DNA of 64,000 nt from Rhizobium sp. BK313 (GCF_014193655.1 NZ_JACHZQ010000006.1:248001-312000), one strand, 5' to 3'; shown: positions 27,084 through 35,998, counted from the first letter of the stretch. Notes: generated by a model not told the origin, from the letters alone. Translations and numbers: made by a program.

Positions 27084-28489
27084 CCCATCTTCTCCTTCAA
27101 CAGGGTCGCGTTCGGCGAGCGCGAATGCATCTCCTCGACGCGACGGCGCCATTCGCGCCGGTAGTTTTCGAGACCCTTTATGTTGGCTGGACGGACCTTC
27201 TCGGTTTCGTTGCTGAACGGTCGCAGCCCGGCCTGGCGAAACACGAGAGCCGCCGCGCCAAACGCGCTGCCTTCGGGATTGGCGCTCGTAAAGACGGTCT
27301 GGCTTCGCAGTGCGGCCAGCATCGGGGCAAAGAGTTCGGCCTTGACCAGCCCGCCATCGATGACGATGTCGTTTTCCGAGCGGATGAGATCGAGCGACAG
27401 ATCGGTCATCAATGTCACATAGAGCAATGCGACCGCCGCCCTGTCTTCTCCTGACACGGGAGGACCGTCAAAACGGCCTTCGAAATCTGGGAATGGTCCG
27501 CCCGCGGCGAAGGATGGCAGGGCAAAGCTGGCCTTGGCGATGACAGCTTCGATTGCGGCAATCGAGATGTGCTCGGTCCAGCCATCGCTTGCCACGTCAT
27601 ATTCCCGGCCGCCCATGAAGCGGATCGTCGCGGCCGGCGCGTGATCGACGGTGACGTTTGCGAGCATGTCGCGCCTCCGGTCGAGCGCATTGAGGGGGCA
27701 GGCTTGATTGAAGATGATCACCCAAGTGCCGGTCGAGATCAGGGTGAATTCATCAAAACCGACGGATCGATAGTAGAAGAGCGCCGAGTTGCTATCGTGC
27801 ACGCCGTTGTGCACGCAGACGTCGACGGTGCTACCATCGCCGAGGGTGACTTGGTGGGTGCCGAGCAATGAGCCAGCGGCTGCGAAATCAGGCATTTTCG
27901 ACCGCCAGCCCTGACCATCGACCAGGCTGCTGAAATCATCGGCGAGCGGAGCCCAAAGGTGGGAATGGCAGCCGAGGTAGGAAACCTCCGACACGGCCCT
28001 GCCGGAGAATTTCCAGGACCAGAATTGCGGATAGGCGAGGATTGCCTCCGTCGCTTCAAGCGTTCGTGGATCCCGATCGGCAAGCCACAGCACATGCCGG
28101 CCGTAATTGAAGCCGAGTGGCAGACGTGGCGAGAAGGTTTCCGAGAAACTGGGAATCAGGGTGTCGATCCGGTCGGCAACCAATGCGGGCGGTTCCTGCT
28201 CGTAATCGAGGATGGGATGGCGAAGCATGTTGTCGCCGATGAGCGCAAAGGTACATCCGTGTCCGGAGAAGGTGACGTGGCGCACGCCGTGCGCCTCGAC
28301 GGACTGCGCAAGTTCGTTCTCCATCCAGGCAAACAGTGCGGCATCATCGAGAACACGAATGTCGCCAAAGGCCCGCCAGACCGGTTTCGTGCGCCGCTCG
28401 GCGATGACGTTACCGTCGCCGTCGATTACAAAGAGCTTGGAATTGGTTTTTCCGAGGTCGAAGACTGCGACCGGCTGCTGGGCTGTCAT
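27080..28489 (-). CDS. FGGY-family carbohydrate kinase (rhamnulokinase/fuculokinase-like)
   Basis: This 469-residue cytoplasmic sugar kinase phosphorylates a sugar, probably a ketose, at the expense of ATP. The N-terminal phosphate-binding motif is VFDLGKTNSKLFVID near residue 10. The hinge region has the catalytic-Asp-containing HNGVHDSNSAL near residue 230 and the adenosine motif LISTGTWVIIFN near residue 250. The C-terminal part has DIVIDGGLVKAELFAPML, where the usual 'GGGsknp' is reduced to GGLVK. GKTN instead of the common GTTS puts it in the subgroup near rhamnulokinase. It overlaps deoR and the ATPase by four bases at each end. A second FGGY kinase is encoded divergently nearby. Confidence 0.88.
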   Translation of the reverse strand: MTAQQPVAVFDLGKTNSKLFVIDGDGNVIAERRTKPVWRAFGDIRVLDDAALFAWMENELAQSVEAHGVRHVTFSGHGCTFALIGDNMLRHPILDYEQEPPALVADRIDTLIPSFSETFSPRLPLGFNYGRHVLWLADRDPRTLEATEAILAYPQFWSWKFSGRAVSEVSYLGCHSHLWAPLADDFSSLVDGQGWRSKMPDFAAAGSLLGTHQVTLGDGSTVDVCVHNGVHDSNSALFYYRSVGFDEFTLISTGTWVIIFNQACPLNALDRRRDMLANVTVDHAPAATIRFMGGREYDVASDGWTEHISIAAIEAVIAKASFALPSFAAGGPFPDFEGRFDGPPVSGEDRAAVALLYVTLMTDLSLDLIRSENDIVIDGGLVKAELFAPMLAALRSQTVFTSANPEGSAFGAAALVFRQAGLRPFSNETEKVRPANIKGLENYRREWRRRVEEMHSRSPNATLLKEKMG

Positions 28490-29259
28490 GACACGCCTCC
28501 GACATTGGCGATGAGGATCGTCACGCCGGCATTTTCCACAAGCTTGGCATTCGCGTCGGAAAGGCCGTCATCCGTGACGATCGTTCCGACTCGCGACAGG
28601 GAAAGAACCAGGTTTCGCGGCTGGATCGAGAACTTCCGGCTATCAGCCAGAAGGACCACCTCGTCGGCGCAGGTGCTAAGCTCGCCAATCGCCTTGACGA
28701 GCAGCGGATGGGATTCGAACAGGCCCTGCGCGCCGATGCCTTGGGTGCCGACGAAGAACCGAGAGGCAAAATAGTCCGGCGCGCCGGAGGAAGGGTCGTG
28801 AATAATGCCTGGCTCACGGTAGAGCTCGCCGCCTGCAAGGCTCAGGTGGCAGCTACCATGTTCGCCGAGATAGGCTGCGAGGGGCATGGAATTCGTGTAG
28901 ATTCGCAGGTTCCGCCGCGCCAGCAGCACACCGAGCTGAAAACATGTCGAGCCAGCGTGAACGATAATCGAGTCGCCGTCGCGCACCAGAGACGCAGCCT
29001 TGCCGGCGATTGCCCGCTTGGCTTCCACGGCAATGTCGCGATTTTCGTCATAGGGCCGGGCGGCCAGGCGCCCGCCGACTTCGAAAGCCGAGATTCCGCC
29101 ATAGACTTTCTTGGCGCGTCCCGTTTCGTGCAGCTTGTCGATGTCGCGCCGGATCGTCGCCGGTGACACGCCCAGCCGATCCTGCAGGTCGCGAACCGAG
29201 GCAAACGGCGTATCGCGAAGCAGGTCGGTGATGATCTTGTGCCGGTCGGCGTCGTTCAC
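28486..29259 (-). CDS. DeoR-family transcriptional regulator
   Basis: This 257-residue regulator has an N-terminal DeoR helix-turn-helix (LQDRLGVSPATIRRDIDKLH near residue 27) and a C-terminal sugar-phosphate sensor of the DeoRC/NagB-like fold, with IIVHAGSTCFQLG near residue 98 and DEVVLLADSRKF near residue 198. The start is GTG 29259, with GGAGGAAA eight bases upstream. It leads the kinase-transporter-epimerase operon and faces the aldolase-kinase-HAD operon, so it probably represses both until a sugar phosphate appears. That ligand type is established for the family; the specific ligand is unknown. Confidence 0.9.
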   Translation of the reverse strand: MNDADRHKIITDLLRDTPFASVRDLQDRLGVSPATIRRDIDKLHETGRAKKVYGGISAFEVGGRLAARPYDENRDIAVEAKRAIAGKAASLVRDGDSIIVHAGSTCFQLGVLLARRNLRIYTNSMPLAAYLGEHGSCHLSLAGGELYREPGIIHDPSSGAPDYFASRFFVGTQGIGAQGLFESHPLLVKAIGELSTCADEVVLLADSRKFSIQPRNLVLSLSRVGTIVTDDGLSDANAKLVENAGVTILIANVGGVS

Positions 29260-29290
29260 TGCATTTTCCTCCCGGCCACTCCCAGCCGAT

Positions 29291-29304
29291 GATTAAAGAT
29301 AATC
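29291..29304. promoter_or_regulatory. Candidate DeoR operator
   Basis: GATTA-AAGA-TAATC is a perfect 5-base inverted repeat 32 bases upstream of the deoR start, in the 177-base region between the two divergent operons. DeoR proteins often bind repeats of this kind. The assignment rests on position only. Confidence 0.4.
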
Positions 29305-29350
29305 ACAATGACGGAGCGGCCGCAAGCGTTGTGACGCAAAAACTTCATCA

Positions 29351-29379
29351 TTGACGATATTCAATCGCATACCTACGAT
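29351..29379 (+). promoter_or_regulatory. Sigma70-like promoter for the aldolase operon
   Basis: TTGACG (29351-29356) and TACGAT (29374-29379) are separated by 17 bases and point toward the aldolase gene, whose start is 58 bases further on. This is a good match to the housekeeping consensus in an otherwise AT-rich divergent region. Confidence 0.6.
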
Positions 29380-29436
29380 AGAGAAAGAGTTCGCTCACGT
29401 TTTGGTGAGAGGACGTCGAGGCTTGGAGGATTAATC

Positions 29437-30507
29437 TTGACGATGGCAGCACGTGGCGCGGAGAGCGAGTTCGACCGGTTCCTACGCCTGTCAAAACAGA
29501 TTGGAACCGATATCCTCAAGACGCAGGGCGCCGGCGGCAACACATCGCTGAAGGATGGCGATACGATGTGGGTCAAGGCCTCGGGCACCTGGCTTGCCCA
29601 GGCAGGCGAACGCGACATCATGGTCCCCGTCCGCGTAGCACCGCTGGTCGAGGCTTTGCGCCGCGGCGATCCGCGCGCTGAAAAGGCGACCGACTTCGTC
29701 ATCACGGCGCTGAATACGAGCGGGCTGCGGCCGTCGATCGAAACGAGCTTTCATGCGGCTCTGCCGAGCCCGGTTGTCGCGCACTATCACTGCGTCAACA
29801 CGATTGCTCTTTCGGTGCTGAAACAACGCGATGAGATCTTTAGGACGAAGCTTGAGGCAGCGGGCATGAAATGGGCGACGGTACCTTACCGGCGTCCCGG
29901 TACGCCACTGGCCAGGGACGTCGATCTCGCGGCCGAATCGAATCCCGACGTCCTGATCCTCTATAATCATGGCATCATCGTCACGGGCGAGACCGTCGAA
30001 GAAGTTGCCGATCGGATCGAGCGGGTCACCGCGGCATTGACCTTACCTGCAAGACAGGTTCCGGATGCGGATATTGGGGCGCTTCAGCAGCTGAGCCAGG
30101 ATAGCAGCTATTCCCCCGCAGCGGACCTCGCCAGTCACCAGTTGGCGCTCGTGCCTGAAAACATCCGGCTGGCGACCGGCGGATCGATGTATCCCGATCA
30201 CGTGATCTTTCTCGGTACGACAGTCGGTCTGCTGAAAGCGGGTCAGTCCTTGCCATCCTATCTGGAACGGTTCGCAGATAAAGGTCAGACCGCGCCGAAG
30301 ATGATCATCGTTTCCGGCTGCGGTATGCTCCTGTCGAATGAACTGACCCCGGGCGGGCAGGTTATGGCCCGCTGCCTTGCGGAAGTCGTGGCGCGGATTC
30401 CTGAGGGCGCCGACGTCGTCTACCTGACCGAGGCTGATGAATACGAACTGACCAATTGGGAAGCGGAGCAATATCGCCAGGCGCTCGATCGCGGAGCACG
30501 GACGTGA
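29437..30507 (+). CDS. Class II aldolase/adducin-family protein (ketose-1-phosphate aldolase-like)
   Basis: This 356-residue zinc aldolase of the AraD/FucA superfamily would cleave a ketose phosphate. The phosphate-binding motif GAGGNTS (residues 31-37) and KASGTWL (47-53) are present. Zinc ligands are seen in AHYHCVNT (His116, His118) and LYNHGIIV (His near 185), with the catalytic acid likely Glu102. It is longer than FucA (about 215 residues): the extra C-terminal 140 residues have a Rossmann-like look (MIIVSGCGMLLS), as in the aldolase half of rhizobial RhaD-type enzymes but without the dehydrogenase domain. The TTG start has GGAGGA at ideal spacing; an ATG two codons later is possible. 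It overlaps the next kinase by four bases. Confidence 0.83.
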   Translation: MTMAARGAESEFDRFLRLSKQIGTDILKTQGAGGNTSLKDGDTMWVKASGTWLAQAGERDIMVPVRVAPLVEALRRGDPRAEKATDFVITALNTSGLRPSIETSFHAALPSPVVAHYHCVNTIALSVLKQRDEIFRTKLEAAGMKWATVPYRRPGTPLARDVDLAAESNPDVLILYNHGIIVTGETVEEVADRIERVTAALTLPARQVPDADIGALQQLSQDSSYSPAADLASHQLALVPENIRLATGGSMYPDHVIFLGTTVGLLKAGQSLPSYLERFADKGQTAPKMIIVSGCGMLLSNELTPGGQVMARCLAEVVARIPEGADVVYLTEADEYELTNWEAEQYRQALDRGART

Positions 30508-31787
30508 CAAGCCGCCAATTCTCGGGAGCAGCAACTGTCATTGGCATCGATATCGGCACCTCTGGCGCACGTGCGGCTGCTCTTGCCGACGACGGCAACG
30601 TGGTGGCGATCGCCAGCGCGCCGTTTGAGGATGCCAAAGAATGGCGAACACCCTCGATTTGGTGGGAGCGCACATCGACCGTATTGCGGGAGCTTGCGGC
30701 GAAGACAAGTCTCGCATCGGTTCGCGCGATTGGCGTCGATGGCACATCCGGAACGGTCCTTGCGACCGACGACAGGGGCGAGCCCATCGGCACGCCGCTG
30801 ATGTACAATGATGCGTGTCCGGATGCAGCGATTGTCGCGGACATCTCGCGGTTTGCCCCAAGCAACAGTCCGGCTCGGGGTGCGAGTTCGGCCCTGGCAA
30901 GAGCGATTTACCTCGCCCGCCAGCCAAATGTCGCGAAGATCGTTCACCAGGCCGACTGGCTGTTGATGAAACTTGGTGAGCGAGAATGCGCAAGCGATGA
31001 AAACAACGCGCTCAAGACCGGTTATGATCTTGACCAAGAACGGTGGCCAGACTGGATAGAGCAGGCCGGGCTCGACCGGCGCCTTCTGCCAACTGTTCGC
31101 CCGGCCGGTTCCGCCCTATCGCCGGTCGAGGGTTTTGTCCGGAGCCTCGGTGTCGATGCCACCTGTCGCTTTCATGCAGGAACGACGGATGGTTGCGCGT
31201 CTTTCCTGGCGACGGGCGCATCGCAGATCGGTGATGGTGTCACGGCTCTCGGCTCCACGCTCGTGCTCAAGCTTGCTTCCCATCGGCCGATCAACGCGCC
31301 GCAATACGGGATCTATTCGCATCGCGTGCTCGATTTCTGGCTGCCCGGCGGCGCGTCGAATACGGGCGGCAGCGTGATCAAGTCGCTTTTCGGAGACGAT
31401 CGCCTCGATGCACTGACGGCTCGCATCGACATTGCGAGGCCCACAGGTCTCAATCTCTATCCGCTCATCAAGCCTGGCGAACGATTTCCCGTCAGCGATC
31501 CGAACTACGCGCCACGGCTGGAGCCGCGTCCCGAGGATGAAGCGGTCTTTTTCCAGGCTGTGCTGGAGGGGATGACCGAGATCGAACGGTGCGGTTATGG
31601 ACGACTGACGGAGCTCGGTGCGGCCCCGCTGAAATCTGTGCGAACCGTCGGCGGCGGTGCGAAAAATCCGATTTGGACCCGGATGCGGCAGGCCGCTCTC
31701 GGCGTTTCCTTCGCGCCTTCGAACTCGACGGAGGCCGCGGTCGGCACGGCGGCACTCATTCTTCAATGGCAGGAAAGACAGCGTTGA
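30504..31787 (+). CDS. FGGY-family carbohydrate kinase (ribulokinase/xylulokinase-like)
   Basis: This 427-residue sugar kinase has the N-terminal motif GIDIGTSGARAAALAD near residue 14, substrate-side GVDGTSGTVLATD near residue 77, catalytic AGTTDGCASF near residue 230, adenosine-binding TALGSTLVLK near 250, and a C-terminal RTVGGGAKNPIW motif near 390. It is therefore a complete kinase, distinct in subgroup from the minus-strand FGGY kinase of the same regulon. The GTG start overlaps the aldolase stop (GTGA), with GGAG upstream. Two kinases in one regulon suggest either two related substrates or two branches feeding the same aldolase. Confidence 0.88.
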   Translation: MTSRQFSGAATVIGIDIGTSGARAAALADDGNVVAIASAPFEDAKEWRTPSIWWERTSTVLRELAAKTSLASVRAIGVDGTSGTVLATDDRGEPIGTPLMYNDACPDAAIVADISRFAPSNSPARGASSALARAIYLARQPNVAKIVHQADWLLMKLGERECASDENNALKTGYDLDQERWPDWIEQAGLDRRLLPTVRPAGSALSPVEGFVRSLGVDATCRFHAGTTDGCASFLATGASQIGDGVTALGSTLVLKLASHRPINAPQYGIYSHRVLDFWLPGGASNTGGSVIKSLFGDDRLDALTARIDIARPTGLNLYPLIKPGERFPVSDPNYAPRLEPRPEDEAVFFQAVLEGMTEIERCGYGRLTELGAAPLKSVRTVGGGAKNPIWTRMRQAALGVSFAPSNSTEAAVGTAALILQWQERQR

Positions 31788-32629
31788 TCATCGCTCCCGA
31801 AATATCTCTTGCGGCTCTGATCGACCGCTACGACTATTTCCTCGTCGATCAGTTCGGCGTCCTGCGCGACGACGTCGGCGCCTATGATGGGGCGGCTGCG
31901 GCATTGCGCGCCCTGAAGGACAGGGGCAAGCATGTTATCGTGCTTTCAAATTCGGGAAGAAGCGGGGACTACAATGCCGAGCGGTTCGTTCGTCTCGGTT
32001 TCGACCGCGAACTCTTCGAGCGGTTCGTGACCTCAGGCGACGTTGCCTTCGATATATTGTCGGCATCCTCGGACATTCGGCCCGGCATGCGGGCCTTTAC
32101 GATCTCCAGCGGCGGAGACCAGAATCTGGCTGACCGTCTGGGGCTGACCAGTGTTGCCCGATCGGACGAGGCCGATCTCGTCATCATCTCCGGCAGCGAG
32201 GCCGAGCGGATTGAACTCGAGGTCTATCGTCGACAACTGGCGCCCGCAGCGGCAAACAAGGCTCCCTGTATCTGCACCAATCCCGATATTCACAAGCTTG
32301 CCGGCGGCAAGATTGTGCCCGGCGCGGGGGCGATCGCACGGATCTACAACGATCTTGGGGGCATGGTCCACTGGATCGGCAAGCCCCATCGCGAGATCTA
32401 CGAATTCGCAATAGCGCGGTGGAATAGTGCCGATCCCGCGAGGATCGTCTGCATCGGCGACAGCATCGAACACGATATCAAGGGCGCGACCGATATGGCG
32501 CTTTCCTCCGTGCTGGTGCGGACCGGCATTATGGCGGATGCCTCTGAGGAGGAACTATCGGAGCTGTCACGGCATTTCGCGGCGCTTCCCACCTATATCA
32601 TGCCTGGGTTTTCGAACGATGGCTCCTGA
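31766..32629 (+). CDS. HAD-superfamily class IIA phosphatase-like protein
   Basis: This 287-residue HAD protein resembles the TIGR01459/NagD-like class. Motif I is VDQFGVLRDD with nucleophile Asp28, but the acid/base Asp two residues on is Phe (DxF), as in related proteins that have DxW. Motif II is VIVLSNSGRS with the Ser, and motif III/IV is IGKPHREIY followed by CIGDSIEHDIKGA. Loss of the second Asp makes the mechanism uncertain. The ATG overlaps the kinase end by 22 bases; a TTG at 31784 with AGGAAAG upstream, overlapping the kinase stop, is an alternative start. It may dephosphorylate a dead-end sugar phosphate, which is inference. Confidence 0.82.
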   Translation: MAGKTALIIAPEISLAALIDRYDYFLVDQFGVLRDDVGAYDGAAAALRALKDRGKHVIVLSNSGRSGDYNAERFVRLGFDRELFERFVTSGDVAFDILSASSDIRPGMRAFTISSGGDQNLADRLGLTSVARSDEADLVIISGSEAERIELEVYRRQLAPAAANKAPCICTNPDIHKLAGGKIVPGAGAIARIYNDLGGMVHWIGKPHREIYEFAIARWNSADPARIVCIGDSIEHDIKGATDMALSSVLVRTGIMADASEEELSELSRHFAALPTYIMPGFSNDGS

Positions 32630-32701
32630 CGGCAACGCGCCCCTGCCATTTAGGATCCCTCGCCTCTGCCGCTTCGTAACCGCCCGCGAAATTCACGCTT
32701 A

Positions 32702-32881
32702 AGGTGCAAAGCCGCTCTCCGGCATATTCCAGAGCGAGCGCGACGCGTCGTCACTCTCGACTGTGACAGCATCGATCGCAGCAACAAGACGCCGGGCGTC
32801 GTGGCACGGACGCCCGGTGGTCTCAACTACAGGCAACTGATTGACCTGATCGCCGGCCTCGGCGGGCCCTTTATGCATTGA
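32702..32881 (+). pseudogene. C-terminal remnant of an agmatinase/arginase-family gene
   Basis: A plus-strand frame without a start encodes VVTLDCDSIDRS followed by TPGVVARTPGGLNYRQLIDL. This matches the metal-binding 'TLDxDxxDPS..P' and PGGL segments near the C-terminus of ureohydrolases. Only about 55 residues remain and the first metal site is absent. It sits just outside a regulon that contains an intact member of the same family, though the remnant is clearly from a different subgroup. The rest of the 32630-32955 interval shows nothing else. Confidence 0.7.
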
Positions 32882-32955
32882 GGCGACGGGTCCTTTGCAC
32901 AGCCCAGGCAAAAGTCCACCGCGTCCTGATGGGTATGCCTGTAAGGTCGCCGGGT

Positions 32956-34389
32956 TTAAATTGCCTCGGTCACAAGCTTCGTATTAACAAAGTTCTCCAT
33001 GGCCTCAATACCGCCTTCCGAACCGTACCCGGAATCTTTGATACCGCCGAACGGGAGTTCCGGCAGCGCTAGTCCGTGATGATTGATCGATAGCATTCCA
33101 CTTTCGATATCTCGAGCAAGCGCGGCGCTCGTCTTTGCAGAGGTCGTGTAGGCATATGCCGCTAGCCCATATGGCAGGCGGTTGGCTTCCGCAATGGCAG
33201 AATCATAGTCCGAAAATGCCCTCACAATCGCCATGGGACCGAACGGTTCTTCGTTCAGCACGCGCGCATCTTGTGGAACGTCCGTAAGAACTGTCGGCTG
33301 GAAGAAGTTGCCGAGATTGCCAATCCTCTTGCCTCCGGTTGCGATCTTCGCGCCGCGCATCACTGCGTCGGCTGTCAGCGACTCCATGGCTTCGACCCTT
33401 CGCGAGTTGGCAAGCGGCCCCATGGTTACGCCGTCTCTCAATCCATCGCCGACATTGATTGCCTCAGCTGCCTTTACGAAGCCATCGAGGAATTTATCAA
33501 AGACGCGCTCCTGGATAAGGAAACGCGTCGGAGCCACGCAGACCTGGCCGGCATTTCGAAACTTCGCACCGGCCAATAGTCTGACCGCAAGATCGATATC
33601 GGCATCATCGAAAACCAGAGCTGGCGCATGGCCACCGAGCTCCATCGTAACGCGCTTCATGTGGGCGCCGGCCAGCGAGGCGAGCTGTTTCCCGACAGCC
33701 GTCGATCCCGTGAAGGAGATTTTGCGAATGATTGGATGTGGGATGAGGTAGTTTGAAATATCGGCTGGAATTCCGAAAACGAGATTGAGGACGCCCGCCG
33801 GCAGGCCTGCGTCAGCAAAGGCGCGAACGAGTTCAGCGCAGCTTGCCGGCGTTTCCTCCGGTCCCTTCAAAATGATGGAACAACCGGCCGCAAGGGCCGC
33901 TGACACTTTGCGGACAGCCTGGTTCAGGGGAAAATTCCAAGGACTGAAGGCCGCCACCGTGCCGACCGGCTCCCTGACAACCATTTGTCTGATGTTGATC
34001 GACCTTGGTGGGATTAGACGACCATAGGCACGGCGTGCCTCTTCGGCAAACCAGTCAATGGTGTCCGCCGCTCCTGCTGTTTCCGCCTTGGATTCAGCAA
34101 GCGGCTTACCCTGCTCCAGCGTCATTATTCTAGCGATCGCTGCAGAGCGGCCGCGCAGGATCTCGGCGGCTTGGCGCATAAGCTTTGCCCGCTCGAACGC
34201 ACTGACGCGCCGCCATTGTTCAAACCCGGCGGCGGCGGCCGCGAGCGCTTCGTCGAGATCACTATTGCTGGCGTTTGAAACGTGGCCGATGACCTCGCCC
34301 GAAGCGGGATTGAGGATGGATAGGTGCTCATTCGAGCCATCCTTCCAACGACCGTTGATGTGAAGTTGCGTATCCGGATATCCCGACAT
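32956..34389 (-). CDS. NAD(P)-dependent aldehyde dehydrogenase (succinate-semialdehyde dehydrogenase-like)
   Basis: This 477-residue aldehyde dehydrogenase carries all catalytic residues: Asn152 (SPWNFPL), Glu250 (MELGGHAP) and Cys284 (AGQVCVAPTRF). The cofactor motif FTGSTAVGK is at residues 226-234. The sequence is closest in pattern to GabD-type succinate semialdehyde or related omega-semialdehyde dehydrogenases. The start is ATG 34389 with GGAG upstream; longer versions add a polar extension. In the operon agmatinase, binding protein, aminotransferase, gamma-glutamyltransferase, aldehyde dehydrogenase, it would oxidise the semialdehyde made by the aminotransferase. The substrate is an inference from context. 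Confidence 0.88.
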   Translation of the reverse strand: MSGYPDTQLHINGRWKDGSNEHLSILNPASGEVIGHVSNASNSDLDEALAAAAAGFEQWRRVSAFERAKLMRQAAEILRGRSAAIARIMTLEQGKPLAESKAETAGAADTIDWFAEEARRAYGRLIPPRSINIRQMVVREPVGTVAAFSPWNFPLNQAVRKVSAALAAGCSIILKGPEETPASCAELVRAFADAGLPAGVLNLVFGIPADISNYLIPHPIIRKISFTGSTAVGKQLASLAGAHMKRVTMELGGHAPALVFDDADIDLAVRLLAGAKFRNAGQVCVAPTRFLIQERVFDKFLDGFVKAAEAINVGDGLRDGVTMGPLANSRRVEAMESLTADAVMRGAKIATGGKRIGNLGNFFQPTVLTDVPQDARVLNEEPFGPMAIVRAFSDYDSAIAEANRLPYGLAAYAYTTSAKTSAALARDIESGMLSINHHGLALPELPFGGIKDSGYGSEGGIEAMENFVNTKLVTEAI

Positions 34390-34405
34390 GTCACTCTCCA
34401 TTTCC

Positions 34406-35998
34406 CTAGAAGCCGAGTGCACAACCGTCTTTTCGATGATCGGAAGCACCTAACAGAGTATTATTTTGGTCATCGATCCAGATCGCCTGCGCACCGCCGA
34501 TCGCCCAATTCGGCGCGACAACTGTGAAACCGCGAGCTTCTAGATCATGGCCGATCGATGCGCGAAGCCGCTCCTCCATCTCGACTGTGGCCGTGCCCGG
34601 AAGCGGGAAGAGGCGGGGCAGATCGATTGCGCTTTGGATATCCAGATCAAAGTCGAAAAGCTTCGAGAGGAAGTGAGCGTGGCCCATCGCTTGGTAGTGG
34701 CCTCCCATGACACCGAACGAAAGCACCGATTTTCCAGCGCGAGTTACAAGCCCTGGGATGATCGTGTGCATCGGCCTCTTGCGCGGGCCGATAGCATTCG
34801 GATGACCTTCCTTCACGACGAAGCTTTGGCCGCGATTGTGGAACAGGACGCCGGAGTTTGGGGCCATCAACCCGCTTCCGTAGGGATGAAAGATCGAGTT
34901 GATGAAGCTCGCGACATTTCGCTCCTTGTCGACAACCGAGATATAAACAGTGTCCGAGTGCTCCACGCTTTCGACAATTGCGTTGACCTCGGCCGCCTTA
35001 TTGATATCGATCCTAGCGGCAAGATCGTCGGCCAGTTTGTCGGACAAAAGGAACTCGACCGGAACATCTGATACTGCCGTGTCGGCTACCCACCGATCAC
35101 GGGCGGCATAAGCCAGGCGGGTGGCCTCAACTTCAATGTGCAGATTGTCGACGCCGAGCGGATCGCCTTTGCGTTCAAAACGCTCCAAGATCTTCAAGAT
35201 CATCAAAGCGACGATACCCTGTCCGTTTGGCGGGCATTCATGCACTGTCCATCCTCGATACGTCGCGCTGACAGGCTTCACATATTCGCCAGCGGCAGAC
35301 GCAAAATCTTCAAGTGTATGAAGGCCGCCGAGCGAATTTAGCCGTGTCACCATGTCGTCGGCCACTGGACCGCGATAAAAGCCGTCACGGCCTAAAACCC
35401 CTATCGCTTCCAGTGTTTGTGCCAGCTCCGGCTGACGTTGCACCGATCCGACGGACGGGACCTGATCGTTGATCAAGAAAATACGGCGCGTCGAAGGATC
35501 CCGCAGCAGCAAATCACGTTGCTTGGAGATGTCGACGGCAACCCGTGGCGTGATTCCATAGCCGTCGCGCGCAAGTGCTATTGCTGGAGCAAGGATTTCC
35601 GCCAGCGACATCCTTCCATGATCGGCAACGAGACGCGTCCATGCCTCCACCGCACCAGGAATCGTCACTGCATGCGGCGACGATCGCTCGATCGAAGCAA
35701 CGCCGTTTTCCCTGAACCAGTCGAAATGCGCCGCCGCCGGCGTGCGTCCCGAGCCATTATAGGCAACGACATTATCATTTCCATTTGCTGCAAGCAGCGC
35801 AAAGCAATCGCCGCCTATGCCGGTTGATCCAGCCTCGACCACGCATTGCACGGCACAGGCGCCCACCGCAGCATCGATCGCCTTGCCGCCGGCTTTGAGA
35901 ATCTCGATCGCCGTCAAGGTCGCCATTGGGTGTGATGTCGCTGCCATCCCATTGCGGCCGACAGCTACCGATCTTCCGGGCATTTCGAAGTTTCGCAT
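34406..35998 (-). CDS. Gamma-glutamyltransferase-family protein
   Basis: This 530-residue Ntn-hydrolase of the gamma-glutamyltransferase family has the autoprocessing site and nucleophile in HSDTVYISVVDK with Thr350, giving a large subunit of about 349 residues and a small one of about 181. AGSTGIGGDCFALL near residue 56 and FGVMGGHYQAMGH near the C-terminus are also family marks. There is no signal peptide, so a cytoplasmic, YwrD-like enzyme is more likely than a periplasmic glutathione hydrolase. It lies 16 bases from the aminotransferase and aldehyde dehydrogenase genes. It may hydrolyse a gamma-glutamyl conjugate or a cyclic or acylated intermediate in the guanidino-compound pathway. Confidence 0.87.
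   Translation of the reverse strand: MRNFEMPGRSVAVGRNGMAATSHPMATLTAIEILKAGGKAIDAAVGACAVQCVVEAGSTGIGGDCFALLAANGNDNVVAYNGSGRTPAAAHFDWFRENGVASIERSSPHAVTIPGAVEAWTRLVADHGRMSLAEILAPAIALARDGYGITPRVAVDISKQRDLLLRDPSTRRIFLINDQVPSVGSVQRQPELAQTLEAIGVLGRDGFYRGPVADDMVTRLNSLGGLHTLEDFASAAGEYVKPVSATYRGWTVHECPPNGQGIVALMILKILERFERKGDPLGVDNLHIEVEATRLAYAARDRWVADTAVSDVPVEFLLSDKLADDLAARIDINKAAEVNAIVESVEHSDTVYISVVDKERNVASFINSIFHPYGSGLMAPNSGVLFHNRGQSFVVKEGHPNAIGPRKRPMHTIIPGLVTRAGKSVLSFGVMGGHYQAMGHAHFLSKLFDFDLDIQSAIDLPRLFPLPGTATVEMEERLRASIGHDLEARGFTVVAPNWAIGGAQAIWIDDQNNTLLGASDHRKDGCALGF

Noticed and set aside
22549..32629. Assignment of the DeoR regulon to the known rhizobial rhamnose (rha) locus
   Set aside because: There is only one permease, no RhaU mutarotase, no RhaI isomerase and no dehydrogenase domain on the aldolase; the gene set does not match.
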